DNA of 32,780 nucleotides from positions 1-32,780 of the forward strand of contig NZ_JABJWC010000042.1 of NCBI RefSeq assembly GCF_013155395.1, given 5' to 3'. Under the pieces are notes generated by a model. It did no database searches, was not told the origin of the DNA, and saw only the letters and a list, made by a program, of their open reading frames with translations. Below are positions 1 to 8,672 of this stretch, in pieces. Within the stretch, counting starts at the first letter, position 1; every line of letters starts with the position of its first letter. Source of the stretch: Komagataeibacter melomenusus (GTDB lineage Bacteria > Pseudomonadota > Alphaproteobacteria > Acetobacterales > Acetobacteraceae). The position numbers and the translations under genes are program-made.

Positions 1-111
1 TTCTTCTGCAAGCTCAAGGAGTTCAAGCGTATCGCCACGCGGAGCGACAAGACAGACAGATCATTCGCAGCGATGATTTATCTCTCCGCTGCAATCATCA
101 ATTCACGATAA
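1..111 (+). CDS. IS5-like transposase, C-terminal fragment (cut by window edge)
   Basis: The frame is open from base 1 to a TAA at 109-111 and encodes 36 residues containing KLKEFKRIATRSDKTDRSFA and ending AAIINSR. This pattern is typical of the C-terminus of IS5-family DDE transposases, where the basic Y/R-x3-K-x6 region follows the catalytic Glu. Only the tail is visible, so neither the catalytic triad nor functionality can be judged. The first codon is a window cut, not a start. An identical protein end is encoded on the other strand at 32676-32780. Confidence 0.75.
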   Translation, partial: FFCKLKEFKRIATRSDKTDRSFAAMIYLSAAIINSR

Positions 112-125
112 TTCCCAACAGGCCC
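1..125 (+). mobile_element. IS5-like insertion sequence, 3' end only
   Basis: The first 111 bases are the last 36 codons of a transposase, followed by about 14 bases to the IS terminus, which ends in CAACAGGCCC. The same 119 bases recur inverted at 32662-32780. The element therefore extends leftwards out of the window. The sequence beyond position 125 matches the inside of a palindromic repeat, which fixes the boundary. Assignment to the IS5 family rests on the C-terminal protein pattern and is from memory. The target duplication cannot be read because only one end is present. Confidence 0.8.
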
Positions 126-182
126 CAAAAAGCTTCTTGAGGAAAGCCGCCTTTTTGAAAAAAGGCGGCACCCAAAAACTTC
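126..182. repeat. Palindromic element copy A, truncated by the IS
   Basis: This is the right part of the dispersed element. It has the right arm of hairpin 1 (CAAAAAGCTTC), a short spacer, a complete hairpin 2 (stem 146-156 with 159-169, GCCGCC...GGCGGC) and the outer arm CACCCAAAAACTT. The left half is missing because the IS starts exactly at the hairpin-1 loop. It lies just downstream of mtnP and could also work as its transcription terminator. Confidence 0.85.
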
Positions 183-200
183 TGTTTTCAAAATGGTCTC

Positions 201-1095
<895 letters not shown>

Positions 1096-1106
<11 letters not shown>

Positions 1107-1908
1107 TGGACCACGTTCTCCGTTTCAGACAGATGGAAAGGACAAGCAGGATCAGCAGGAACACGACCGCCCCCACTCCTGCGCGATGCCGCGCCGCCAG
1201 GTGCGGGTTTGCCACCCAGGCCAGATAGGTCGTGACATCACGCGCCTGCTGCTCGACCGTGGCGGGCGTGCCATCGGGGTAGGTAATGCCGCCTTCATAC
1301 AGCGGCGGCGGCATGGCGATCTGCCCGTTGGCGGCATAGGGGTTGTAGAACGTGCCCGGCGGCACCACCGTGCCCGCGGGCGGGGTCTGGCCATAGCCGG
1401 TAAGGAAGGCATAGATGCGGTCCACGCCGCCGGGATGCACCACGGCCAGCCGCGACTGGTCGGGCGGCACCACGCCATGATTGGCCACGGCGGCCACATG
1501 CGCATCGGGATAGGGCGAGAGCAGGTGGTCATCCATGTTGGCGGGCCGGGCAACCGGGTGGCCCGCCGCATCCACCCCTGCGGGGATGTGATGGCTGGCG
1601 GCCAGCGCGTTGACATCCGCCTCCTTCAGCCCCAGCCCGGCCAGGTCGCCATAGGTCACGGCACTCATGCCGTGGCAGGCCGAACAGACCTGGGCATACA
1701 CCGTGTAGCCACGCTGCACGGCCGCCATGTCAAAATGCCCCAGCGGCCCCTGAAAGCTCCAGTGCTGCCGGGGCGGCTCACGATAATCATGCGCCCTGGC
1801 CCCGCTGCCCACGGGCAGCACCGCCAGCAACCCGCCCAGTAACAGGCCATGCCGTAACATGATGCGCTGGGGTTGCGCCCCGCGCTGCCGATGACCCGGT
1901 TCATGCAT
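1096..1908 (-). CDS. petC: Cytochrome c1 (orphan in this locus)
   Basis: This is the membrane-anchored c-type haem subunit of the ubiquinol-cytochrome c reductase (bc1) complex, facing the periplasm. Visible are a hydrophobic signal (about 17-38), the WSFQGPLGHFD segment typical of cytochrome c1, a single CSACH haem site, the PPDQS segment, YAFLTGY, the axial-Met segment IAMPPPL, and a C-terminal membrane anchor followed by KRR. The first ATG (1908) gives 270 residues. The methionine at residue 17 (ATG at 1860) starts directly at the signal peptide and is a good alternative. Normally petA and petB precede this gene, but here the upstream neighbour is the divergent hemF and no Rieske or cytochrome b sequence is present. 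The gene itself looks intact. It overlaps mtnP by 11 bases. Confidence 0.9.
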
Positions 1909-1950
1909 GTCTGCTACGTTCCCGCCACAATTTCCGTATCCCTGCGCATT

Positions 1951-1976
1951 AGCCCTGCGCAGTGCCGCGCAGGGCT
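1951..1976. repeat. Perfect 10-bp inverted repeat between petC and hemF
   Basis: AGCCCTGCGC (1951-1960) and GCGCAGGGCT (1967-1976) are exact inverse complements around a 6-base loop. The element sits in the divergent promoter region, about 45 bases upstream of the petC start. It has no T-run, so it is more likely an operator or leader RNA structure than a terminator. Confidence 0.5.
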
Positions 1977-2004
1977 GGCCTCCTTCCTAGCGGCAGCACA
2001 ACCG

Positions 2005-2029
2005 GTCTTGCAATCACCCGTCTTGCAAT
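2005..2029 (+). promoter_or_regulatory. Tandem GTCTTGCAAT motif upstream of hemF
   Basis: The decamer GTCTTGCAAT occurs at 2005-2014 and again at 2020-2029, a 15-base period, 67-91 bases before the hemF ATG. A TAATAT (2052-2057) resembling a -10 box lies downstream, but the spacing to either TTGCAA is not that of a standard sigma-70 promoter. A repeated activator or repressor site is possible; no known regulator site is recognised. Confidence 0.3.
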
Positions 2030-2095
2030 AAGTGGAACAAACGGGCACCCGTAATATCCATCGCGAACGACCAGAACGGGCTAAATGAGACGAAC

Positions 2096-3004
2096 ATGAC
2101 AATTTCCCGCACCCCCGTCGCCCACGACGCACTCAAGGACACGGCCCGGACCTGGTTTGAAACCCTGCGCGACCGGATCTGCACGGCCTTTGAACAGATC
2201 GAGGATGAGGCCGTGGCCGCCGGCACGCCCACCCTGCCCGGCAAGGAAGCCGCGGGCCGCTTCGAGCGCAAGCCGTGGTCGCGCACCAATGACGATGGCA
2301 CGCCCGGCGGCGGCGGCGTGATCAGCCTCATGCGCGGGCGGGTGTTTGAAAAGGTGGGGGTCAATGTCTCCACCGTGAGCGGGGTGTTCAGCCCCGGATT
2401 CCGCGACTCGATTCCCGGCGCATCGGAAGACCCGCGCTTCTTCGCCACCGGCATCAGCCTCGTGGCCCATATGTGCAGCCCGCTGGTGCCCGCGGCCCAT
2501 TTCAACACCCGCATGATCATCACCACGCAGGGCTGGTTTGGCGGCGGTGGCGACATCACCCCCATGTTCCCCGAAAGTGCGGAAGCCATCAGCGATGGCG
2601 CGCGCTTTCACGACGGGTTCCGCAAGGCGTGCGAGAAGCATGACCCGGACTATTATCCCCGCTTCAAGGAATGGTGCGACAGGTACTTTTACCTGCCCCA
2701 CCGCGACGAAGCCCGCGGGCTGGGCGGCATTTTCTATGACCGGCTCGATACCGGCAACCTCGATGCCGATTTCGCGTTCACCCGGGATGTGGGGCTTGGC
2801 TTCCTCGAAACCTATCCCGACATCGTGCGCGGCCGCATGATGGAACCGTGGACACAAGAGCAGCGCAAGGCGCAGCTTGTCCGGCGCGGGCGGTATGTCG
2901 AGTTCAACCTGCTCCATGACCGTGGCACGATTTTTGGCCTCAAAACGGGCGGAAACACCGAAGCCATCCTCATGAGCCTTCCCCCGGAAGTCCACTGGCC
3001 ATAA
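2096..3004 (+). CDS. hemF: Oxygen-dependent coproporphyrinogen-III oxidase
   Basis: This 302-residue cytosolic enzyme carries out the oxygen-dependent double decarboxylation of coproporphyrinogen III to protoporphyrinogen IX, late in haem synthesis. The whole family pattern is visible: [16 protein letters not shown] (59-74), [20 protein letters not shown] (134-153), [11 protein letters not shown] (205-215) and [16 protein letters not shown] (263-278), followed by [17 protein letters not shown] near the end. The length matches the family. Translation starts at an ATG with GAGACG just upstream. It diverges from the cytochrome c1 gene and is followed after 117 bases by a secreted binding protein. 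An oxygen-requiring HemF suits the strictly aerobic life of acetic acid bacteria. Confidence 0.96.
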   Translation: MTISRTPVAHDALKDTARTWFETLRDRICTAFEQIEDEAVAAGTPTLPGKEAAGRFERKPWSRTNDDGTPGGGGVISLMRGRVFEKVGVNVSTVSGVFSPGFRDSIPGASEDPRFFATGISLVAHMCSPLVPAAHFNTRMIITTQGWFGGGGDITPMFPESAEAISDGARFHDGFRKACEKHDPDYYPRFKEWCDRYFYLPHRDEARGLGGIFYDRLDTGNLDADFAFTRDVGLGFLETYPDIVRGRMMEPWTQEQRKAQLVRRGRYVEFNLLHDRGTIFGLKTGGNTEAILMSLPPEVHWP

Positions 3005-3121
3005 GAATAGCGCCATGCCCGTTCCACGCTCCCTGCCCCGCCCTGACCAGTCCACCCGCCGCCATGCGGCATGGCCCGACAGCGCGCCGGCAGGGCCCTG
3101 GCGCGACCGGGGGCGCCAGCC

Positions 3122-4201
3122 ATGATCAGGCGCCGGGCTTTCATGGCCCTTGTGGCCGCGGGCGCCGCGCGGCCGTGGGGGGCGCGGGCATCCGAACTCC
3201 CGCGTGAGCGCCTGCCCCAGTTGCCCACCGGCACGCCGGGGCTGCTCGTGGCGGGCAGCCACAGCGCCATGGCGGAGCGCTGGAGCCCCATCCTGCCCAC
3301 GGCCCTGGGCCAGGGGCTGGGCCTGCCCAACCCGCTGAGCGTGCGCGACACGGTGGGGCAGGACGGGGTGACGGGTGCCAACCTGTTCGATTCCCAGTTT
3401 GCATCCGATGGCATGATGGCGCTGGCGGCCCCCGGCTCGGCGCTCGTCTCCTCGCTCTGTGGCGATCCGCGCATCCACTTCGACTACACCCGCTGGCTGC
3501 CACTGCTGCTCAGCCTGACGGTGCCCATCGTGATCGGGCGCACGCAGTTGCACCGCAGCCTTGGCAGCTTCATGCGCGACCGGCCCGTGCGCATTGCCGT
3601 CTCGACGCTGACCGGCATCGAACTGCCCACCGTGCTGGCCATGACGCTGTTCGGGCTGCGGCCCATACCGGTTACGGGCCTGGCCACGCCGCAGGCCGCG
3701 GCTGCGGCCCTGCGCGACAATCAGGTCGATGTCATCCAGATTACCGACCCGCTGGGCACGCCCGAGACGGCAGCCCTGACCGGCACGCTGGCGCAGGCGG
3801 GCTGCCCCGCCCTGTTTGCGCTGACCGACCGCCCCGGCCCCTTCAGCCTGCCCGGCCAGACAATCATGAACATGGAGGACCGGCTGCGTCAGGATGCACG
3901 TTCGGCGCTGAACAGCCTGCTGCATGCGGCACTCAGGCCGCTGGCGGGGGCTGCCGGGGTGGATCTGGCGCTGGTGCTGCCCATGCTCACCTCATCGGCC
4001 ACGCTGGCGCGGTGGCGGGCGGCCACCGCGCAGGCGCTGCATGACGGCACCGTGCAGGATACGATGCATGATGCAGGCCGCACGCTGCTGACCGGCACGG
4101 ACGCCACCGAGGCGCTGCGGCAGATCTCGGGCGATACCTCAAGCATCATGACCCTGCGCCGCTGGCTGGCCGCGAACCTGCCCACCTGGCGGCTGGGCTG
4201 A
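3122..4201 (+). CDS. Secreted TctC/Bug-like solute-binding protein (putative)
   Basis: The protein is exported, with an N-terminal RRRAF followed by an alanine-rich hydrophobic stretch ending near GARAS, which resembles a twin-arginine or Sec signal. The mature part has the alternating pattern of a two-lobed periplasmic binding protein (RIAVSTLTGIELPTV, then a QVDVIQITDPLG segment), most like the TctC/Bug family of tripartite tricarboxylate uptake, although similarity is weak. The ATG at 3122 is preferred over one 51 bases upstream because it begins at the signal peptide and has GGGGGCG in front, giving 359 residues. No transporter membrane genes are adjacent, so the substrate is unknown. It may be a stand-alone binding protein. 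Confidence 0.55.
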   Translation: MIRRRAFMALVAAGAARPWGARASELPRERLPQLPTGTPGLLVAGSHSAMAERWSPILPTALGQGLGLPNPLSVRDTVGQDGVTGANLFDSQFASDGMMALAAPGSALVSSLCGDPRIHFDYTRWLPLLLSLTVPIVIGRTQLHRSLGSFMRDRPVRIAVSTLTGIELPTVLAMTLFGLRPIPVTGLATPQAAAAALRDNQVDVIQITDPLGTPETAALTGTLAQAGCPALFALTDRPGPFSLPGQTIMNMEDRLRQDARSALNSLLHAALRPLAGAAGVDLALVLPMLTSSATLARWRAATAQALHDGTVQDTMHDAGRTLLTGTDATEALRQISGDTSSIMTLRRWLAANLPTWRLG

Positions 4202-4211
4202 ACCGCTGCCC

Positions 4212-4823
4212 CTAGCGGTACACGCCGCGCCCCGGCCTGCGCAGCAGCACGCGCACGGCGCCCTGATTGGCCGCATGCGGGTGCACCACGGCCAGAATGA
4301 GCCGCCCCAGATCGCCGCGCCCCAGCCAGAATGGCAGTTCGCGCCGCAGGATGCCGCCATGATGGCCGCTGCCCAGCCCGGTAATGATCTCGACACAGCG
4401 CACATTGTCGGCATGCGCCTGAATGAGGAAGCCGTGCAGGCGGTGGAACGCCGTCTGCGCCACCTGCCCGTGCAGGTCAAGCCTGCGCTCGGGGCGCAGC
4501 TTGCCACTCACCAGCCCGCGCCAGCTCGTATCATCGAGCCCCGGCCTGCGCACCCCGATCTCGAACGCGCCGCCCCTGCCCTTCTGCACCGTCAGGCTAT
4601 GGCTTGCGGTCTGGTGCACCGCATGCACGCCCCCCGCCGCAAGGCGCTGCATGATGGCGGCACGGCTCATGCCCGGTCGGTCCGCCTCGGGCGGCACGGA
4701 AGGCGGCGGGGTGGGCGGTGGCGTCTGGCCGGTGTGGCGTGGCGCGGTCCGTAGCGGCGCGATACCCTGCGCGAAGGCCGCCCACAGGGCCTGTTCCTCC
4801 TCGTTCAGTCTGCGCTGCCTCAC
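4212..4823 (-). CDS. Smr-domain protein
   Basis: The 203-residue product ends in a Smr (small MutS-related) domain, a fold linked to nucleic-acid nicking or binding. LDLHG (115-119) begins the domain, CVEIITGLGSGHHGG (about 144-158) is the counterpart of the usual TGKG loop, and a VRVLLRRPGRG strand closes it. The N-terminal half is charged and proline-rich (TPPPTPPPSVPP). I place the start at a GTG, because AAAGGA lies 8 bases upstream and because the longer ATG reading would translate an intergenic palindromic repeat. It converges on the binding-protein gene with only 10 bases between. In alphaproteobacteria smr often follows mltA; here two extra genes intervene. Confidence 0.8.
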   Translation of the reverse strand: MRQRRLNEEEQALWAAFAQGIAPLRTAPRHTGQTPPPTPPPSVPPEADRPGMSRAAIMQRLAAGGVHAVHQTASHSLTVQKGRGGAFEIGVRRPGLDDTSWRGLVSGKLRPERRLDLHGQVAQTAFHRLHGFLIQAHADNVRCVEIITGLGSGHHGGILRRELPFWLGRGDLGRLILAVVHPHAANQGAVRVLLRRPGRGVYR

Positions 4824-4920
4824 GGTATGATTCCTTTCTGCGGGCCGGTGGCCTGCGCGCATAGAATCATACCGTGCCCGCAAGGTCCATGTTTTCAGGC
4901 ACGCAGCCCGCGCAAAAAGA

Positions 4921-4949
4921 ATGCCGCCTTTTTTGAAAAAAGGCGGCAT
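4921..4949. repeat. Palindromic element copy B (hairpin 2 only)
   Basis: A perfect 14-bp inverted repeat, ATGCCGCCTTTTTT (4921-4934) and its complement (4936-4949), is the hairpin-2 half of the dispersed element. The hairpin-1 half is absent. It lies between the end of the peroxidase gene and the start of smr and, read on the minus strand, could terminate peroxidase transcription. Confidence 0.8.
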
Positions 4950-4981
4950 CCGCAAACGTCCGTCGTTCTTTATCAGGCCCC

Positions 4982-6394
4982 TCAGGGCGTCGTGTCGCGC
5001 AGCGTCTCGCCCTGGTACTTCCCGGTCAGCGTGTTGAGGAAGGACACGATATCCGCCACATCCTGCTCGGACATGTCATGGTCCGGCGTCTGGTAACGCG
5101 CCATCTTGCGCACGGCATCATCGAGCGTCTTCACGCTGCCATCATGGAAGTAGGGCGCGGTCAGCGCGATGTTGCGCAGGTTGGGCACCTTGAAGCGCTC
5201 CATGTCGGCCGGGTCGTGGGTGACTTCAAAGCGCCCCTTGTCGGCATCGGTCAGCGTGCCGCCACGGGCGGCGAAGTAATCGCCTTCCAGCCCCATCGGC
5301 TCAAGTGCCTGCCCGCCCATGGACGGGCCGGTATGGCACCCCGCGCAGCCCACCTGCCTGAACAGCGCGTAGCCATGCTTTTCCTGCGTGTTCAGTGCCG
5401 CGTCATCACCCTTCAGGTACTGGTCGAAGCGGCTGTCGGGGGTGACCAGCGTCTTTTCATATTCGGCGATGGCGTTGGTGATGGTGGTCTCATCAATCGT
5501 ATCGCTGCCAAAGGCGGCCTGGAAGGCAGGGGCGTAGGTCGGGTCGGCGCGCAGGCTGTCCGCCACGGCGGTCCAGTCATGCGATCCCATCTCGACGGGG
5601 TTCATGACCGGGCCTGCCGCCTGCTGCGCCAGCGTATCGGCGCGCGCGTTCCAGAACTGCCATCTGCTGAAGCCCACATTGAACACCGTCGGCACGTTGA
5701 TCGGCCCCTTCTGGCCGCCGATGCCGGAGGCCGTGACCAGTCCGTCCACGCCGCCATGCTGCAGGCTGTGGCACGACGCGCAGTTCGACTGGCCATCACC
5801 CGACAGCCTGCGGTCAAAGAACAGGCGCTGGCCCAGCGCCACCTTGCTGGCATCCACCGGAACCGACTCAGGCAGGGGCTGCACGGGGTCCGCGGCAAAG
5901 CGGTCGGCAACGCCCGGCGTGGCGTAATGCTGGCGGCGCACCTGCGCGATCCAGGTCAGCATGCTCTCGCGCTGGCTGGCCGAAAGGTGGGCATGCCAGT
6001 GCATGAGCAGGTACAGCGTGGGGGGCATGCGGTTCTGGTTGATGACTTCCTCGATGCGGGCCAGTTTTTCCTCATCGGGCACGCTGCCATTTTGCAGCGC
6101 GTCGATCACCGGCTCCACGCGGAAGTGGCGCAGCCCCTCATCACGGTCACGGCTCATGAGCGGCTGCGCTACGGGCAGGTGAAAATAGAACGGCAGCTCG
6201 ACCCTGGCGGCGTGGCAGTAATCACACCGCGCCTCACGCACCACATCAAGTGCCGCGCGCGATACCGCATCGACCCCCGCCCCGGCGGGGGCAGGCGCGG
6301 TTGCGTGGTCAAAATGGGTGAGATAGGCAACCGTGCCACCATACACCATGCCGCCAGCCACCACGGCCGCCGCCACCATCTTCCTCATCGACAT
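4982..6394 (-). CDS. Tri-heme cytochrome c peroxidase (YhjA-type quinol peroxidase)
   Basis: This protein is predicted to reduce hydrogen peroxide to water in the periplasm. An N-terminal hydrophobic segment (about 6-25) acts as signal or anchor. It is followed by an extra haem domain with CDYCH (57-61) and the conserved ELPFYFHLP, then the di-haem peroxidase core with CASCH (205-209) and CAGCH (350-354). Three haem sites and 470 residues match E. coli YhjA/Ccp, which takes electrons from quinol, rather than the soluble two-haem enzyme. NRMPP (121-125) may supply a methionine ligand to the first haem. The upstream gap holds an AT-rich inverted repeat and a TTGACA. It lies between the methyltransferase and smr in the same orientation. 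Confidence 0.88.
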   Translation of the reverse strand: MSMRKMVAAAVVAGGMVYGGTVAYLTHFDHATAPAPAGAGVDAVSRAALDVVREARCDYCHAARVELPFYFHLPVAQPLMSRDRDEGLRHFRVEPVIDALQNGSVPDEEKLARIEEVINQNRMPPTLYLLMHWHAHLSASQRESMLTWIAQVRRQHYATPGVADRFAADPVQPLPESVPVDASKVALGQRLFFDRRLSGDGQSNCASCHSLQHGGVDGLVTASGIGGQKGPINVPTVFNVGFSRWQFWNARADTLAQQAAGPVMNPVEMGSHDWTAVADSLRADPTYAPAFQAAFGSDTIDETTITNAIAEYEKTLVTPDSRFDQYLKGDDAALNTQEKHGYALFRQVGCAGCHTGPSMGGQALEPMGLEGDYFAARGGTLTDADKGRFEVTHDPADMERFKVPNLRNIALTAPYFHDGSVKTLDDAVRKMARYQTPDHDMSEQDVADIVSFLNTLTGKYQGETLRDTTP

Positions 6395-6446
6395 GCAAAA
6401 CCCTTTCGCTTGGCTTGCGGATGTTCTGGTCGATTGAAGGAATATT

Positions 6447-6476
6447 TGTCAAAACAATCGTTTCGATAAAAACGAT
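6447..6476 (-). promoter_or_regulatory. AT-rich inverted repeat and TTGACA upstream of the peroxidase gene
   Basis: ATCGTTT (6457-6463) and AAACGAT (6470-6476) are inverse complements with a 6-base loop. On the minus strand TTGACA (6452 to 6447), a perfect -35 hexamer, follows directly, 53 bases before the peroxidase ATG. No convincing -10 is found at 16-18 bases. This is a candidate operator-promoter; alternatively the repeat ends methyltransferase transcription. Confidence 0.3.
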
Positions 6477-6493
6477 CAATAATTTCGATCATC

Positions 6494-7366
6494 TCACCCG
6501 TCCGCACCAGCCTCAGCCGCGACCATAGCCTGCCGCACGCGCTGCCGGGCGACATTGACATAGATGGTATCCAGATCAATTCCGATGCCCCGCCCCCCTT
6601 CGCGCACGGCGGCGACGAGCGTGGTGCCCGTGCCCATGAAGGGGTCGAGCACCACGGGCGCACTCTTGCCATGCAGGCGGATGCACATCTGCGGCAGTTG
6701 CACGGGAAACGTGCCGGGGTGGTGGAATTTCTGCGCCTTGCCCTGCACCGTCTCATAGGGGATGAACCACGTATCCCCCCGGCAGCGCCGGTCCTGGCGG
6801 TGGCCGCGGCGCACGATGTTGGACTTGTCCATGTAGGGCACGCCGATATCGAGCCGGTTCAGCCCGACATCGCCCGCGCGGGTGAGGTGGAACAGGTGCT
6901 CATGGTTGCGGTTGAGGTAGCGGTGGCTGTTGACCGGCTTGAAGTGGCCATGCGTGTCGGTGCCGACCGAGATCGACTTGACCCAGGCAATATGGTTTTG
7001 CAGCACGAACAGCTCGCGCAGCCGCACCATGAGTTCGAACGGCAGCCAGGGCTGGGCCGATGACCCCGCCACATTGAGGAAGAACGACCCGTCGGGCCGC
7101 ATCACGCGCCGCACCTCGCGCGCGATCTCGACCATCCAGTCCAGATAGCCCTCTTCTTCCAGCCGGTCGCGGTAGGTGCGGTATTTGAGGCCGATGTTGT
7201 AGGGCGGCGAGGTCACGACCACATCCACGCTGTCAGCTTCCATGCGGCGCAGCGCGCGCAGGCAGTCGCCGCGCACCAGCAGGTGCGGCCCCTCGGTGTA
7301 ACGGACAGTCCGCGGCAGGCGGGGTGTGGATGCGGAAACCTGCCCCGCGCGGGGTCGCCCTGTCAT
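6494..7366 (-). CDS. Solitary DNA methyltransferase (beta-type order, TSPPY)
   Basis: The 290-residue protein is an AdoMet-dependent DNA amino-methyltransferase. Catalytic motif IV is TSPPYNIG (52-59) and precedes the AdoMet-binding motif I DPFMGTGTT (241-249), the order of the beta group. SPPY is most common in N4-cytosine enzymes but also occurs in adenine enzymes, so the methylated base is uncertain. The DPPY of the cell-cycle enzyme CcrM is not present. No restriction endonuclease gene is next to it, so it may be regulatory or a remnant of a restriction system. It is 36 bases downstream of mltA in the same direction and 99 bases before the peroxidase gene. Confidence 0.88.
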   Translation of the reverse strand: MTGRPRAGQVSASTPRLPRTVRYTEGPHLLVRGDCLRALRRMEADSVDVVVTSPPYNIGLKYRTYRDRLEEEGYLDWMVEIAREVRRVMRPDGSFFLNVAGSSAQPWLPFELMVRLRELFVLQNHIAWVKSISVGTDTHGHFKPVNSHRYLNRNHEHLFHLTRAGDVGLNRLDIGVPYMDKSNIVRRGHRQDRRCRGDTWFIPYETVQGKAQKFHHPGTFPVQLPQMCIRLHGKSAPVVLDPFMGTGTTLVAAVREGGRGIGIDLDTIYVNVARQRVRQAMVAAEAGADG

Positions 7367-7402
7367 GATGCTGCTACGCTCTTCACTCCGCCCGGAGCGG
7401 AT

Positions 7403-8620
7403 CTAGTGTTTGTGTTTATGCCTGTGCTTCTTTTCATGCCCCGGTTCGCTGCGGGGCACCAGCAGGATCATCTGGCCGGGTGAATGCAGGTTTCCCGCTG
7501 CCTGCGCCGCCTCCGGCCCCCAGCCCATATACAGGTCCGCCCGGTCCGGTCCCTTTATGTCGGTGCCCAGATCCTGCGCGAAGTCGAGCCGGTTCCACGC
7601 GGCCAGGTGGCCTGCAAGCGGCACCTGCGCCTGCACCCATACCGGGCTTCCCAGCGGAATGTAAGAGCGGTCGACCGCCATGGAGCGCCCCGGCGTGAGC
7701 GGCACGCCCAGCGCGCCCGGCGCACCGGCCAGCGGGCTGTCGGACGGCAGTTCGCGGAAGAAGACGTAATTGGGGTTCTGCTCCATCATCGCCCGCGCCT
7801 TGCCCGGATTCGCCTCCAGCCAGCCACGGATCGAGGCCATGTTGACATCATCGCTGCCAATCAGGCCCTGCGCCACCATGGCCCGGCCCAGCGGCACGTA
7901 AGGCTGGCCATTGAGGCCATCGAAGCCAAGGCGGACCACCTCGTCATTGGGCAGGCGGACGCGGCCTGAACCCTGAATCTGCAAAAAGAACAGGTCCACC
8001 GGGTCGGCCAGCCACAGCAGTTCGAGCTTTTTATGCGCCAGCGCCCCTTCATCGATCTGCGCGCGGGTCCAGTAGGGCACGATCTGCCCGTCATGCACGC
8101 GCCCGGTTGCCACATTGCCCTGCGCATCACGCTGGCGCACCAGATCGGGCGGACGACGATAGACGGGGGTCTGGTAAATGCCGCCACGGCGCAGGGAACC
8201 GCGGATCTCGGGCTCGTAATAGCCGGTGAACAGCGTGCCGTCCGCGCGCTTGCCTGCGGGCAGGCGGGTCGGCACGAACCATTGCTCGAAAAACGCACGC
8301 GCCGCAGCCCGGTCGCCAGCGGGCACCGCGCGGGCCGCGACACAGGCGGGCTGCCAGTCACCCACCTGGTGGCCCGCATGCGCCGAGGCATCGCCCCCCA
8401 GCCCGCTTTCGGGCGGCAGGCTCTCGATCTTGTGGCATTCGGCCAGAAAGACGGGGAGTGCCTCCTCCTGCGCATCGTCCTGCCAGCCCGGAAGCTGGCT
8501 GAAGGAGACGGCGCGGGCATGGCTGGATGGTGCCTTCGCCCCGAGCGTGGGGGACTCCATATGGCACCCGCACAGGGCAACAACGGCGCACAGCGGCGCG
8601 ATACGCTTGAACACTTTCAT
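7403..8620 (-). CDS. mltA: Membrane-bound lytic murein transglycosylase A
   Basis: This is an outer-membrane lipoprotein predicted to cleave peptidoglycan glycan strands with formation of 1,6-anhydromuramic acid. The signal ends in a lipobox-like ALCGC with Cys 19 as the lipidation site. GYYEPEI and the IQGSGRVRL segment belong to the MltA domain, and the C-terminal 3D domain carries the characteristic aspartates within DLGTDIKGPDRADLYMGWG (350-368). An unusual tail, GHEKKHRHKHKH, ends the protein. Length (405) is normal for the family. It follows the Tim44-domain gene by 52 bases, an arrangement common in alphaproteobacteria, with secB divergent. Confidence 0.93.
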   Translation of the reverse strand: MKVFKRIAPLCAVVALCGCHMESPTLGAKAPSSHARAVSFSQLPGWQDDAQEEALPVFLAECHKIESLPPESGLGGDASAHAGHQVGDWQPACVAARAVPAGDRAAARAFFEQWFVPTRLPAGKRADGTLFTGYYEPEIRGSLRRGGIYQTPVYRRPPDLVRQRDAQGNVATGRVHDGQIVPYWTRAQIDEGALAHKKLELLWLADPVDLFFLQIQGSGRVRLPNDEVVRLGFDGLNGQPYVPLGRAMVAQGLIGSDDVNMASIRGWLEANPGKARAMMEQNPNYVFFRELPSDSPLAGAPGALGVPLTPGRSMAVDRSYIPLGSPVWVQAQVPLAGHLAAWNRLDFAQDLGTDIKGPDRADLYMGWGPEAAQAAGNLHSPGQMILLVPRSEPGHEKKHRHKHKH

Positions 8621-8672
8621 AAAGATGTATTTATCATGGCTTTATTGATGAAAGTAAGGCAGTTCATCGTGC

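Noticed and set aside
112-130. Reading a 3-base target duplication for the IS from the two visible flanks.
   Set aside because: The flanks (CAAAA on the left, TTCA on the right) belong to two different insertions, each seen from one side only, so no duplication can be established.
126-182. The repeat copies as a CRISPR array.
   Set aside because: Copies are single, kilobases apart, in both orientations and strongly palindromic; there are no regular spacers and no cas genes.
2081-3925. Long antisense reading frame (minus strand) over hemF and the binding-protein gene; similar long ones at 17553-19454, 19333-21024 and 24351-25886.
   Set aside because: They oppose well-recognised genes, are rich in Gly/Ala/Arg/His/Gln without any family pattern, and are expected in DNA with a GC-rich third codon position.
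4824-4955. N-terminal extension of the Smr protein starting at the ATG at 4955.
   Set aside because: Its first residues are encoded by the palindromic repeat, and a GTG with a good ribosome site at 4823 fits better.
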